Assembly: GCA_039519185.1 (NCBI GenBank)
Contig: CM076846.1
Coordinates: 154,428,406 to 154,492,405, forward strand
Origin: Astragalus membranaceus
Taxonomy: Eukaryota > Streptophyta > Magnoliopsida > Fabales > Fabaceae
Length of the DNA stretch: 64,000 bases
Direction of reading: 5' to 3'
In this document: positions 30,471 through 40,388 of the stretch, one piece after another
Position numbering within the stretch: position 1 is the first letter of the stretch
Layout: each line of letters begins with the position of its first letter
Position numbers and translations under genes: made by a program
Notes under the pieces: model-generated
What the model was told of the DNA's origin: nothing
What the model saw: only the letters and a program-made list of their open reading frames with translations
The model's database searches: none

Positions 30471-31784
30471 GTAGCCCTCTTTTAGCAGTAGAATAGTTTT
30501 AGTTTACAATTTCAGTACAAATAAATAGCTGTCTAGACGTTACAACGTCTTGAGAGTTAGTAGTTGTTTTGTTTCTGTAAACGTTCCTCTCTCATTTTTC
30601 AAAATCAGTGAGCAGTCGGGACACTGCTCATCTTTTTGTTCGGGGGGGGGGGGGGAGGATCATTTTTATGTTTCCTGTCTGCATGAAATCAAATGCAAAA
30701 TCAGTTTACTTTCCTACTCTATTAATCATCAAAAATGTTTCTCTTTGGGCTAAATCTAGTAATGACTATGTGTGAATTTGTGTGAGTAGCTGATGCATGC
30801 TTAAATGAATAGAATTGATTACTGCTTCCACACAAACTCTGTTTTGAGGAAAACCTAGTTAGCTAAGGACTAATTGATGCAAAGCTAGTGCTGGTTGACT
30901 ATGGTGATGGTAGAACTTGATTAAAAACTCAGAGTAGCAGTAGAAGCTAAGTTTGGGGGTATATCAGGTTGTACTAAGGCTGGGTGCAAAGACTGTAGGA
31001 TGATTAGTGCTTGTGTAGTGTGAGTGCAGCGTTGTAACGTCTACCCGTAACGTTATAACGTATGCCGTGTGTGTTTGTGTGTTGTGTTCTGTGTATCAGA
31101 CGTTGTAGCGTCTCTCCTATAAACGTTATAACGTCTACTCCAAAAATACCAAAAAAGTGTGTGTTGTTTCAAATAAGTGGAAAAATCCACATGTCCTCTG
31201 TGTTGGCTGCAATTTCCCAAAACAAATACTGGGTACACCAAATATCTCAATCCCAAATTGTCAAATCCAAGGGATCAAAAAGGAGAAAATCACAAAAGCT
31301 CCAAACCAAAAGTGAAGTGAATCAAATGAAAGTTGCTCAGTAATGAGGGGTTGCAGTCCTCTGTGTGTTTTACGTTGTGTTAGTCAGAAAAGTAGTTTGC
31401 ACTAATCTAGTCCTAGCACCCAAATAAAGACCCTTTGTCGTGCTTAAAATAACCCTCAAGTCTTGTGTGAAAATGTTAGCCTACTCTTTGTTTTGAAAGA
31501 TGTTGTACTCTCACCATTTGGAAACCACTCTTTCATAGGCTAGGGTAGTTCTGAACCTAGCTAGGAAAAGAATTGATATAGAGATCACACACTCACTTTG
31601 GGCAGTAATGAATCTAGAATGTAATTGTGCATTGGTGCGTGAGTGTGTAGTATAAGTCTGAAGAAATTAGCCCCTTGAGGAAATTTTTTGATCAAATGGA
31701 TGAGCAGGGTGTAAACTGCTGGTGTATTTAATTTCCTGCATCTTTTCATATGTTGTATTTCAATTGCTTGAGGACAAGCAATGG
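30471..31784 (+). other. 3' untranslated zone of the Athila element
   Basis: No domain-bearing frame. It has a G-run at 30642-30655, an internal polypurine-like AAGTTTGGGGGT at about 30949 and dyad motifs at 30535, 31027, 31048, 31098 and 31121. The cluster of four within 110 bp (31027-31136) is the densest in the element. Confidence 0.6.
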
Positions 31785-31800
31785 TTTAAGTTTGGGGGTG
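31785..31800 (+). promoter_or_regulatory. Polypurine tract of the Athila element
   Basis: AAGTTTGGGGGTG lies immediately before the 3' LTR. The same phrase at about 30949 could act as a second tract. The role is plus-strand priming, by family knowledge. Confidence 0.75.
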
Positions 31801-33296
31801 TGATAACTCATATTTATATGAGTTATTTATACGTATTCAAAGTTAAAACATGCAAGTTCTCTGGCAATAGCAGGTTGTTTCTAGTAAAGTTTCTGTTAGT
31901 TTATTGCTTTTAGTTAGAAAGGGGCTAAATTACAAGTTCTAGGCATTTTGGTGCCAATTGGCGCCTTTGTGAGCGTTTTGATGCTTCTTGTGTTTGTGCA
32001 GTAATCTGAACGTGGCAGCGTCTCTCATCACGTCTGAAGAAGGACAGCAGAGCAAGAAAATAATATATATCATTTTGGCGCGCATGTAATGATGACCAGA
32101 GATCTGGAAATGAAGAAGATCTTCTCTTTCTTCAGCACTGACGCGGCTGACGCACTGTAGCAGTGCGGTGTCACTTCAGGGCAGAGTCAACTCGCAAGCA
32201 AGCTTGGAAGGTGGGGGAATGACATCAGCAGCATGTGACCTCTTTTGACCATGGCTATTCTCTCTCTATAAAAAGGCAAGGGTGCACCATGCGGAACACA
32301 CACGACTCCACTCATCATCCACCTTCCCCCATTTTTCAGAGATAGTTTTTCTGAGAGAAGTTCTGGACACAGACTTCTTCATTTTTAATTCTCTCAAGGC
32401 CCCATTTCCATATCCATTCGCAGCCATTACTGTAAAGCTCAGACGTTGTAACGTCTTTACAGCGTGCATGAAGGAAGGCCACTTAGGCGTATCTTTTGCG
32501 TTTAGTCTCCTTTTCTCTATGTACGGTATTTGGATTTTAACTCCTCTTATTTCTGTAAGGATGCTCAGCATGAGCTAAACATTCGTAGTTGGGTTGTTGT
32601 TTTGCATGTAATGAACCTCTAGTTTAATGTTATGAAGTATTGATGATTATGCGTTTTAAATCTTTGCATGTTAATATTTCCAAACTTGTTTTGAACTGAT
32701 CACTTAAAATAAGTAGATTCATAGGTACAGACATGGTCTATGAAAAGAACTCAAAGATTTATGTGAATGAAAAGGTGCACTAAAGACATTTAGGCATTTT
32801 TATCTAAGTCTAGACATAGAATGGATAATAGTTCATAGGACATTGCTGTGGGTACTTAAAATACAGGAGTAGGCCTACTTAGAACCTAGACATAGGAATT
32901 CTAGTACTTGAAGCTCTGACGTTTTGTGACTGAAAAGCACAGCTCTTTTGCAACAGCGTTCAAACGTTATAACGTCTATACAACATAGCATTTGTACGTA
33001 TTAGCGTGTAAACGTTATAACGTCTGACTAGAGGAGATTTACTTGCATGCAGCAATCCAACTCATACTCTTCCATATTCACACCCACTTCTCATTTACTT
33101 GCTTTATTTATGTTCTTAGTTTTAATATCAACCTTTAGTGTCGATTTGCTACTTGTTTCACTTGTGTTTTAAAGACTTGAACTCTGAAAGTTAATCAATC
33201 CTCGTGGGAACGATCTCTTACTTTTATCCACTTTATTACTTGTACGACGTGTATACTTGCACTGACATTGCGACTATAACACACACGAGCGCAACA
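31801..33296 (+). repeat. 3' LTR of the Athila element
   Basis: Same length and sequence as the 5' LTR except A at 32919 where the 5' copy has G (21653). Motif copies are at 32008 (degenerate), 32441, 32962 and 33010. Confidence 0.95.
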
Positions 33297-33301
33297 CTTC
33301 T

Positions 33302-33583
33302 GGAACGTCGCTTTCGAGGAAGAGGAAGCTAGAGACAAGCAGGGCCGAGGGGAAACCTCGGATCCGTAGGAATCATCAGGAGTTCCGATCCTAGGTGGAG
33401 TTCCGGTTTTAGCGTCAAACTTTAAGGCAATCGCTCGGCCGATCCCAAATCGTTCCATCCAACCTCGGAACTTACTTTTACTTAAGCAATCAGCGTGAGA
33501 AAATCGTAGCCGATCCATATATATTAGATGGTTGAAGATTTACAAAGTCGGATTACATCATGCCCGTAGGCTCATTCCGAGAC
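33302..33583 (-). repeat. Partial second copy of a gag segment in the gag-only element
   Basis: Read with 20480-20534 (the other side of the Athila insertion), this region parallels 34199-34420 within gag: GCGCCGACGTTCCTGCCTCGG matches GGCGCTGACGTTTCTGCCTCGG, and on this side GGCCGAGGGGAAACCTCGG matches GGCCGAGGGGAACCCTC, each followed by TAGGAATCATC. Peptides TDDSYG..GSPRP and PDDSYGSEVSPRP correspond. It is a diverged internal duplication of the Arg/Ser-rich part of gag, and not a separate gene. Confidence 0.7.
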
Positions 33584-34813
33584 CTAGGTGAAACGTGACC
33601 TTCCTGAGTTAATCCCTTCTTCATGATCGATATACTTCTGAGATCGTTGGAGGAACTCGGCAAGCGACTCGACTTGGTTGACCCCGACGTCTATCTGAAA
33701 TAGACTTCCTTCACGAAGGCCAGCCTCCATGAAGTAAAGACGGAAGGAGTCGTCGAGGTTCCGGACTTGAACAGCTTCTCTATTGAACCTCTCTATGTAG
33801 TCCCAGAGGGACTCATTTTCTCCTTGCCGAATTGCCTGCAATACCTTCCGAGATTTAGGCTTCATCTTCGAGTGGGCGAAGTGTGCAGAAAAGAGCTTGG
33901 CCAACTGATCCCAAGAGGAGATTGTATTTGGCTTAAGAGCCCTGAACCAGTCTAGAGCCGCCTTCTCTAGAGTAAGGGGAAAGGTTCGGCACTTTATCTC
34001 CTCTGGAACGTTACGGTATTGCATAACCGTGTCAAAGTAGTTGAGGTGGCGGTCCGGATCGCCAGTCCCATCATGCATTTTCAAACCTTCAGGGGGGTTC
34101 TCCAGGTGCTTTGGCACCGGGAAGTAGTCGATTTTCGCTGTGAAAGGTCCTTTACGCTTTGCCGACCTCTCAAGGGGTGGAGACCGTCGGTAGCCATACT
34201 TGCCGGGGGATCCCCGCGAGCTAGGGCGCTGACGTTTCTGCCTCGGAGACCTCTTCAAATTTCCGGTACGTCGCCTCGGAGAAGAAGAAAACAGGAACGA
34301 GCTAGGCCGAGGGGAACCCTCAAGACCATAGGAATCATCGGTGGTCCGACTTGGGGGAGTCGCTGACCCTCGCCCTCCTCCACACCGAGGTGGAGTACGG
34401 TGATGGTATCTCCTCCAAGCCGGAGATCGGTGGCGGACGCGGTCATGAGTCGTCCCACTTGAAGAGCTGCGCAGAGAGGAACTCCGATCCGGGGCGTTAA
34501 GAGCCCGGATCTCAGCAAACTGAGCTTCTAACTGGGTGTAGCGTTGGCTTTCCTGCTGGTCGGCTTCGGCTTGCCGATTTAGGAACCGGACGAGCTGTTG
34601 AACAACATCGACCGGTACCTGGACGGTCGGAGGGGGAGATGGAAGTCGGTTCCGGGCTGAGCTTCCAGGAACCACAGCCGTAGCCGAGCTTTGAGCATGC
34701 GCCGGGCTAAGGGGTAAAATGACCGCCACTCCTTCCGAAGTCACCTGCTGCAGGACCGGCCCTTCACCGACATTCAGGACAGTCCTATGACGTAAGGTCG
34801 GAGCCATCGTCAA
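33584..34813 (-). CDS. Gag protein of the gag-only element, 409 residues
   Basis: The first half is Ser/Arg/Pro-rich with an RSSSLRSSSSGT stretch. Residues about 240-360 form a retrotransposon gag domain: GDPDRHLNYFDTVMQYRNV, CRTFPLTLEKAALDWFRALK, SSWDQLAKLFSAHF, and LQAIRQGENESLWDYIERFN. The frame is open from ATG to stop, but no zinc knuckle and no protease or polymerase follow. It resembles the gag of the element at 53732-63094 (DAHLRYFDLMMQYRG and SIRQGPDETLRDYVERFN). The product could package its own RNA while using another element's enzymes; that is inference from TR-GAG elements generally. Confidence 0.85.
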   Translation of the reverse strand: MTMAPTLRHRTVLNVGEGPVLQQVTSEGVAVILPLSPAHAQSSATAVVPGSSARNRLPSPPPTVQVPVDVVQQLVRFLNRQAEADQQESQRYTQLEAQFAEIRALNAPDRSSSLRSSSSGTTHDRVRHRSPAWRRYHHRTPPRCGGGRGSATPPSRTTDDSYGLEGSPRPSSFLFSSSPRRRTGNLKRSPRQKRQRPSSRGSPGKYGYRRSPPLERSAKRKGPFTAKIDYFPVPKHLENPPEGLKMHDGTGDPDRHLNYFDTVMQYRNVPEEIKCRTFPLTLEKAALDWFRALKPNTISSWDQLAKLFSAHFAHSKMKPKSRKVLQAIRQGENESLWDYIERFNREAVQVRNLDDSFRLYFMEAGLREGSLFQIDVGVNQVESLAEFLQRSQKYIDHEEGINSGRSRFT

Positions 34814-34847
34814 TCAAGGAGATGGGAGAGGAACTAGAGTACAAGAT

Positions 34848-34867
34848 CCTCCCACTGTGGTCGCCAA
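34848..34867 (-). promoter_or_regulatory. Primer-binding site of the gag-only element
   Basis: Minus-strand TTGGCGACCACAGTGGGAGG directly follows the 5' LTR. The same 19 bases follow the 5' LTR of the Tat element at 62690, so the two share a primer. The tRNA was not identified. Confidence 0.75.
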
Positions 34868-35215
34868 TGTTCTGTACCGTATCTCTGGACCTGTATCCGA
34901 TCTTAGACACAAAGTCCGATCCGAGATAGTTGGTAGGGGTTGGTCTTGATCAACCGAGCTCCGCTTCCGATCCGGGGCAGGTGGTACCTGCGAGGACACT
35001 CCGACGCTCAAGTCAGCCTGAGAGCTAATTAGAGGTGAAGAGTAGGAAAGAGTGTGTACCTTTAATGAAGCATTCAATGCTTATTTATAGAGTTTGGTGG
35101 TGTTAGACCTGATGAATCAGGACCGTCCGATCTTGCGCTGCGATCTCAACCATTGGTTGATGGATCTACATTTGGTGTTGGGCCTCATTATTGTGGATTG
35201 GGCCAATCCATAACA
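34868..35215 (-). repeat. 5' LTR of the gag-only element
   Basis: Matches 19411-19758 except at two positions seen by eye (T/C at offset 15 and C/T in the CAGCC-AGAG stretch). The minus-strand TATA box is at 35082-35089. Confidence 0.9.
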
Positions 35216-36102
35216 AATTTTCATATTACTAACTGGCCCTCAACTTTTTTTCCACTCTTCTCCTCCTTCTTGTCGATTTATAGAGAGGGATGGTCTTGGT
35301 TTTTTTTTTGCCTAGAATTACCCATTTATACCGATTTTTATCTCTTTTTATCTAACTAAGTGGTATCCACAATTCTAGTTTTTTTTGTGTGTTTTTCCTT
35401 GATTTCATCGTCTGAGTGGCCGTTGTTTTGTCCGTCGTCTTGGTGCAGCGTTGGTTGTTTTCCCGTCTAGTTGTGGTGTTCACTTGATTCAGATTGACAT
35501 ATCAGCTTCAATCTATTACAAATTTGATCAATAATTTGGGCGTCAAAGCGGAGGCATGGGTATTCCGATCACTTTAATTTTATCATATTTGTAGCCATTT
35601 TGCCACTTTATGCTATTAACTTGGGAGATGTGAGTTTTTTCGTAGATTCATCATTTTTACTTTTAGTGATGTTGAATTTTATTGGCTTCGATATATTGTC
35701 CCAATTTGAATGAATGACATTTTTAGTAAAAAAAAGAACATTACAATTAAAATAATTACACAAAAGGCTCTCAACTATATTGAGTTCTAGGGACCTTTCT
35801 CAACCTTCAATGACCTGAAATAATCACAAGCTTAGTGAGATATAAATCTCAATGAGTTCTACAACTACAGTAATTATAATTTATAATGTTGATCCATTAT
35901 AACATAAGTGATGCATACATTCTGAATATTTTATTTAGAAAACCAATGTAGAATCTCGTAGAGTAAAATTCGGGAAACTAACAATTGTAAGTTGGATTGA
36001 GCATTAAGAGCTCTTGGCACAAACCAAGTTGTCGATATAGCTTTCTTTCACCTAATTTGGTCTCCTACAATTGAAGATCCTACTCATCTATAGTTGTATC
36101 AT
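35216..36102. other. Intergenic DNA right of the nested elements
   Basis: Begins with the continuation of the sequence interrupted at 19410 (probably copia LTR). No gene was recognised. A short frame at 35153-35359 spans the LTR boundary and is an artefact. Confidence 0.4.
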
Positions 36103-36229
36103 CACAAGTACTTGTTGTGTCAAGTTGGAGAGAAAGTGACACATACAATAAGATAGTAACATTTATTGCATTTATTATTATATTTTATCTGTCAATCTCT
36201 CTCCAACTTGACAGAACAAATACTTGTGA
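36103..36229. mobile_element. Small MITE-like inverted repeat, 127 bp
   Basis: Arms of about 38 bp, starting CACAAGTACTTGTTGTGTC and the complement of CAGAACAAATACTTGTG, pair with four mismatches around an AT-rich 50-bp loop. Target duplications are not clear, so the superfamily is unassigned. Confidence 0.6.
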
Positions 36230-38385
36230 GATCCAAACTTCTATACTTGACGATTTAAAAACAACACACCCACTTCCAATGAACTGTTGAATTTCATAAC
36301 CATATATTGATTTTTTCTTGCAGGTTACCAAAAATCAAAGCTGGAGTGTGCAACTAGCAGATTATCCAGCCCACGGAGTGACAAAAAATAGAAGTGATCC
36401 ACTTGATCACCAAAAAGGGTATTGCGGAACTTGAACCCGTTTCAAGTCAGGTTATTACGCGGATCCTGACTAGTCTTCCAAGATCCTGACTAGTTTTTTG
36501 ATAATTAAGATTGTGGTTGTTTCTAAATAAATTTGTAAACAAAAATGGAATTCATTTTATAGTTTAGGCTATATTTTTCAACCGTTGCTAAAGACCAAAA
36601 ATATTGTAGTGGTTAGATACGTAGAATGGATGTTAGAGATAATTCTTTCTTATTTGTCTAGGAAAACTATTTTCAAGAACAAAATTCATTCTAAAAAGAG
36701 GAGGATGTAACGTCCCATATTCCTTTTCCTAGGTGGGATCGGTTTGTGAGTGGAGTGAAAACAATGAAGTTTGGATTAGAAAATTAACCTATCAACCTTT
36801 GTTTAATACGATTTTAACCGGTTAAATGACCTTCAAAATATAATGTTATTGAAAATCAACTCGTATCTGAATAAGAAGACGATTCTAATACCATGTATTG
36901 TCACTCATGTCTTAAATTAAGTGAATCTATGAACAAGATTTGGCTTTATAGGGGATGGAGGTAGATGGCTGCAGGATGTGGTCAGTATCCGAGCGAAGGT
37001 TTTGCGATCTTTTACGGAGAAGTTCTTGGATGAATGGAATGGGTGAGTTTGGATGAGACTAAATTTCCAGCCCTCTCGCCTGTCATTTCTACTTCTTTAT
37101 CTTCTCCCTTCTCAATGGAAGTGATTAATGGACTGGTTAACTCTTGTTTTAACTTCACTTTTATCAACAAAAAAATTCGGAGTTGTTACATCTAGAGATG
37201 AGTGACTGTGTCTTGTTTGAAGAATTTTTCTCCAATTTTAAGCTACCATAGAGTTTCTCTTCCTACTTCTTGGATCTCACACGTAAAGTAAAATGTCCTT
37301 TCTTCTTGGGTGATTATTGTCTTATCTTAATAGGTTCACCTTTTTTTTTCCAAAATCAGTAAATGATCTGACAGCCTGACTTGGCAGCGGAAAAGTAAAT
37401 GATCTGACATTGATGACACGGCACAACAGCACAATAACAAAAAAGTAGATGATTTGATATTTACAAGAACGAAAGATGAAAGTTGCATAAATATGAAAAT
37501 AAGATTTGTACAAATGTGAATTGTGTGAAAGGTGAAGATTGTACAAGTACGAAGACAAGTTGATCATCTTAAAAAAAATATGAAAGATGTGAAAGGTGAT
37601 CTGATAATGTGAGATGACAGAAGAGTGAGGACTACATTGTTCTTTTGTTTCGCCCCCCTTTTTTTTGAAGAATGTTGTTCCACAGGTTTGAACAAGATTT
37701 TTTTCTTTTTCATTTTTGACATTATAATATGCCTACTTTATTCACAAAGGGAAAAAAATTACCTACTTCAAGTCATGAAATGTAATGCATGTTATAATGT
37801 GAAATGTATGAGACAAATAGACACAATGGAGTGATTACCTACTTCAAGTCATGTGTGCAATGCATGCGTCATGCGTATGGGTTGAAATTGAGATGCATGT
37901 GTCATAGAAATTAGATTTGATGGAATTCTTTTAGTTTACGCTTCATTTGAAACCAATCAAGCTTGTCCTCATATGGAAGTTTATCCTCAACCTGGCTAGT
38001 CTTCCAAGATCTCCTTTATTTTATGATGACTCGTAATCTTCGCATCATCCTCCAAAGCAAAACACTTTCGAGTTTGATCTTTTTCATAAATTGTCATTAG
38101 CTCTCAAAATTATATCATTGATTCCAAGTTGACTATTTTTGAAGCATTACTGAATCAGAATGTATGGATTCAAAGGTATTTAGAAGCTGAAATTTTTGGC
38201 ATTACTGGGTTTTTTATTTTGGACTTTCAAAGGTTTGGAGGTGAATGATACATAGAGTGAAAGAATAAGGAAGACAAAGGGAACATGAGATGGTAGAGAG
38301 GAAGGTGTTATGATTGCCCAAGATTGATCCTTCAGTATACTAGGCACTTCTTCTTATTTGAGGTAGCTGACTTGCTGTAAAGTTT
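36230..38385. other. Intergenic AT-rich DNA, no gene recognised
   Basis: Short repeated phrases (TCTTCCAAGATC..GACTAG at 36470 and 36480; TAAATGATCTGACA at 37360 and 37395) and a possible LTR start (GATGTAACGTCCCATATTCC near 36705) suggest old repeat debris. No domain-bearing frame was seen. Confidence 0.35.
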
Positions 38386-38690
38386 TCCCCAGTATTACTA
38401 AAAGATCTTAATATCGTAAAGGAAAGACTACTTGGTGTAACAAGCAAATTTGACTCATCAAGGGTCATGTAAAAGTGTTTTTTGTATTGGAAAAAGGAAT
38501 TGCCCTTGATAGAAGATTATGCTGGTGTAGCAAGCAAGGTTTGACTCATGAAGGATCAGTAAAAAAAATTTGCCCCACTGTTGGTGAAAAACATTGCCCC
38601 TGAGAGGAGACTACGTACACTGGCAGAGCAAGCCAAGTTTGAATCATGAAGGATCCAACAAAAACTTTGCCCCAGTGTGGGATTTATTGA
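38386..38690. repeat. Diverged tandem repeats, roughly 110-125 bp, about three copies
   Basis: Units contain TTGCCCCAGTG or TTTTCCCCAGT, a GAGACTAC.TGGTGTA phrase, AGCAAG.TTTGACTCATGAAGGATC and then repeat. Copies begin near 38386, 38508 and 38600. Divergence is substantial. Confidence 0.5.
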
Positions 38691-40102
38691 GATTCTCAAT
38701 CTTATCTCTAACAACAAAAATTTCCTCAAAGTGTCGTCACATTAAATATGGAAGGAAGAGGCTACTCTAGTGAACGACCATGTCAAACAAAATATCTCCC
38801 TAGTGCACAATCATGAAAGCAGGAGATTGTTTTAGTGAGGGACCATGGCAAACGTAAGATTACCCCAATGTACAATCATGTCTGTCATAAATTGAAGAAA
38901 TTGTTCTAGTGAACTAGACAAATTTTCTCATTGTAAGTCTCATTTCCCCTTCTGTCCTTATTTTTGCCTAGACTGGCTTTGCAGGTTTTCAATCTATCAG
39001 GCTTCCTATTTTTTTTTATTCTCTCTTTTTTCAGAGCAAAGAATAGCTTAAAAGAAAGTAAATAACGTGTCTCAAAATTAACACTATGAAAATGAAAATA
39101 ACCATTCATCGATCAGAGTGGACTTTTTGAGGCTTGTAACATGGCTATGGGCTATGGGTTAAGATAAAAGGATTAGAATGCTCAAATAAAAAATGCTTTA
39201 TGGGTTAAATGGACCAAGAATCTTTAGTGCATTCAATTTACTACTTTGTTTCCAATACATCACTATATCCTTGTCAAACTTGTCAATTGTTTTTTTGATT
39301 TTTTCTTGATTTCTTGACTTCTCCCTTATTTTTTTTCTATTTCAATTATGGCTCCTTTTCCCTTTATTTTTTTCCCGTCTTTCACCTTCTTTGGTTTTTC
39401 CCCAACTACTTTTCTAATTCTTTTTTTGTTGACTTTTGTCCTTCCTTTTCTCCATTGTCCCTCGGATTTACTTAATGATTTTCTACATTTGGAATTCACA
39501 TGATATTCTAAATGCACTAAATTCAACTGTAAGTGTTGTCCTTGTCCATGGGTTAATAAAATAAAATTACAGGCTCGAAGGGGACATCAAGGGATATAAC
39601 TTATTTTGGATGGAGAAAAATGGCCACTCTTCATTTTGAATCATGATTCCTCTTTTTCAAAATTTTAATTTTGAGACAACATTCACTCTTTTAGAACTTT
39701 TTGCTTTTTGTGTTTTGTTTTGTTTTGGGAAGTGGACTTTCGAGATATGATATGTGTCCACTCGTTCATCTTTAAATGACAAAAGTCAACAAGTGGCAAT
39801 CGCTCGAGTGGGGACCAAATTTTTAAGGAAATAATGGGGTGAAAAGAAAGGAAATGGGTTTTTTAATCCATGCAAATTCATTAGTATAAAGCTTCAACTA
39901 AGGAACTTGGTTTCAAGCTTATTTGGCTTTGTACAACAAGATTAGACAAGTGTCAATGATAATCATCTTTATTGCTTTGAGCTCTATTATTCAAAAACTG
40001 ATTGCCAACCTTATATCTCTTTTTTTCTTTTGGTACAAAACAAGACTCGTGACACAATATTTCCAAATTTGTCCAAGTATTGTTTCCCATTTCTCCTTTG
40101 AA
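38691..40102. other. Intergenic AT-rich DNA, no gene recognised
   Basis: Continues the decayed repeat texture, with T-rich tracts near 39300-39430. No conserved protein or terminal repeats were found up to the Helitron-type end at 40103. Confidence 0.35.
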
Positions 40103-40134
40103 CTAGTGCCGTGACCCGTGCGATGCACGGGGTC
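40103..40134 (-). mobile_element. Helitron 3' terminus (hairpin and CTAG)
   Basis: Minus strand: hairpin with ACCC and GTGC pairing to GCAC and GGGT and one bulged C, then CACGGCACTAG, followed by T. The architecture is the same as at 9064-9102, and the hairpin sequence is nearly the same, suggesting related elements. Confidence 0.65.
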
Positions 40135-40283
40135 AAAGCTTTAGGGACTAAAAATAATCATTGTAATATTACAATCAGCTTAGTAAAAATTGAAGGGAAA
40201 GTCTAGAAATTAAAATGTGTTTAGTAGATTAAAAAGGCTAGAAACAAAAGAAAAGGGACAAAAAATTCTAAAAACGTTCATTA

Positions 40284-40388
40284 TTACATAATTGGGTTAT
40301 TAGGAGTTAGCCCATCTTCGACAACCTCACTATTAGAAGAGTTATTGAGAATAGCTTGTTGAATATCTTCATTGTTAGGGTATTCAAC
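40284..40388 (-). pseudogene. Exon-like terminal fragment, unknown gene
   Basis: A minus-strand acceptor CTATTTTCAG is followed by an open stretch, VEYPNNEDIQQAILNNSSNS and onward to a stop after NNPIM. It is acidic and Asn-rich with no recognised domain. It lies just inside the Helitron 3' end, where captured host exons are common. Confidence 0.35.

Larger units (their letters stand above)
21175..33025. repeat. Dispersed dyad motif RRACGT-N4-ACGTCT, 19 strict sites in the Athila element
   Basis: Strict ACGT-N4-ACGT 16-mers start at 21175, 21696, 21744, 23244, 23901, 24759, 24780, 25954, 26511, 26541, 27987, 29191, 30185, 30535, 31048, 31121, 32441, 32962 and 33010. Degenerate forms start at 20742, 22145, 28014, 29164, 29852, 31027, 31098 and 32008. 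The best form, AGACGTTATAACGTCT, is a perfect palindrome; the four central bases vary (TATA, TACA, TGTA, TACC, TGTC, GGCC, GATA) while the ACGT arms do not. The function is unknown. It could be a binding site for a dimeric protein or a small RNA hairpin. Confidence 0.9.
20535..33296 (+). mobile_element. Full-length Athila-lineage Ty3/gypsy retrotransposon, 12.8 kb
   Basis: Two 1496-bp LTRs (20535-22030 and 31801-33296) are flanked by CTTCT (20530-20534 and 33297-33301) and differ by a single base seen by eye (G at 21653, A at 32919). Between them lie an aspartate-tRNA-type primer site, a continuous 1898-residue gag-pol frame, a 704-residue second ORF of the plant-transposon-protein type, a long 3' untranslated zone and a polypurine tract. 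The long LTR, primer type, gag-pol sequence and extra ORF after pol fit the Athila clade. Intact frames and near-identical LTRs indicate a recent insertion with possible coding capacity. Confidence 0.95.
19411..35215 (-). mobile_element. Non-autonomous gag-only Tat-type LTR retrotransposon (TR-GAG style), host of the nested Athila
   Basis: Two 348-bp LTRs (19411-19758 and 34868-35215) are flanked by AATTT (19406-19410 and 35216-35220). By eye they differ at two positions. The element reads on the minus strand: 5' LTR, primer site, a 409-residue gag ORF, a partial second copy of a gag segment, tandem repeats, a G-rich tract, 3' LTR. No protease, reverse transcriptase or integrase is present. 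Without the Athila insertion the element is about 3.0 kb. Movement would need enzymes from a relative. The Tat assignment rests on a gag and primer site like those of the 53732-63094 element. Confidence 0.88.
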
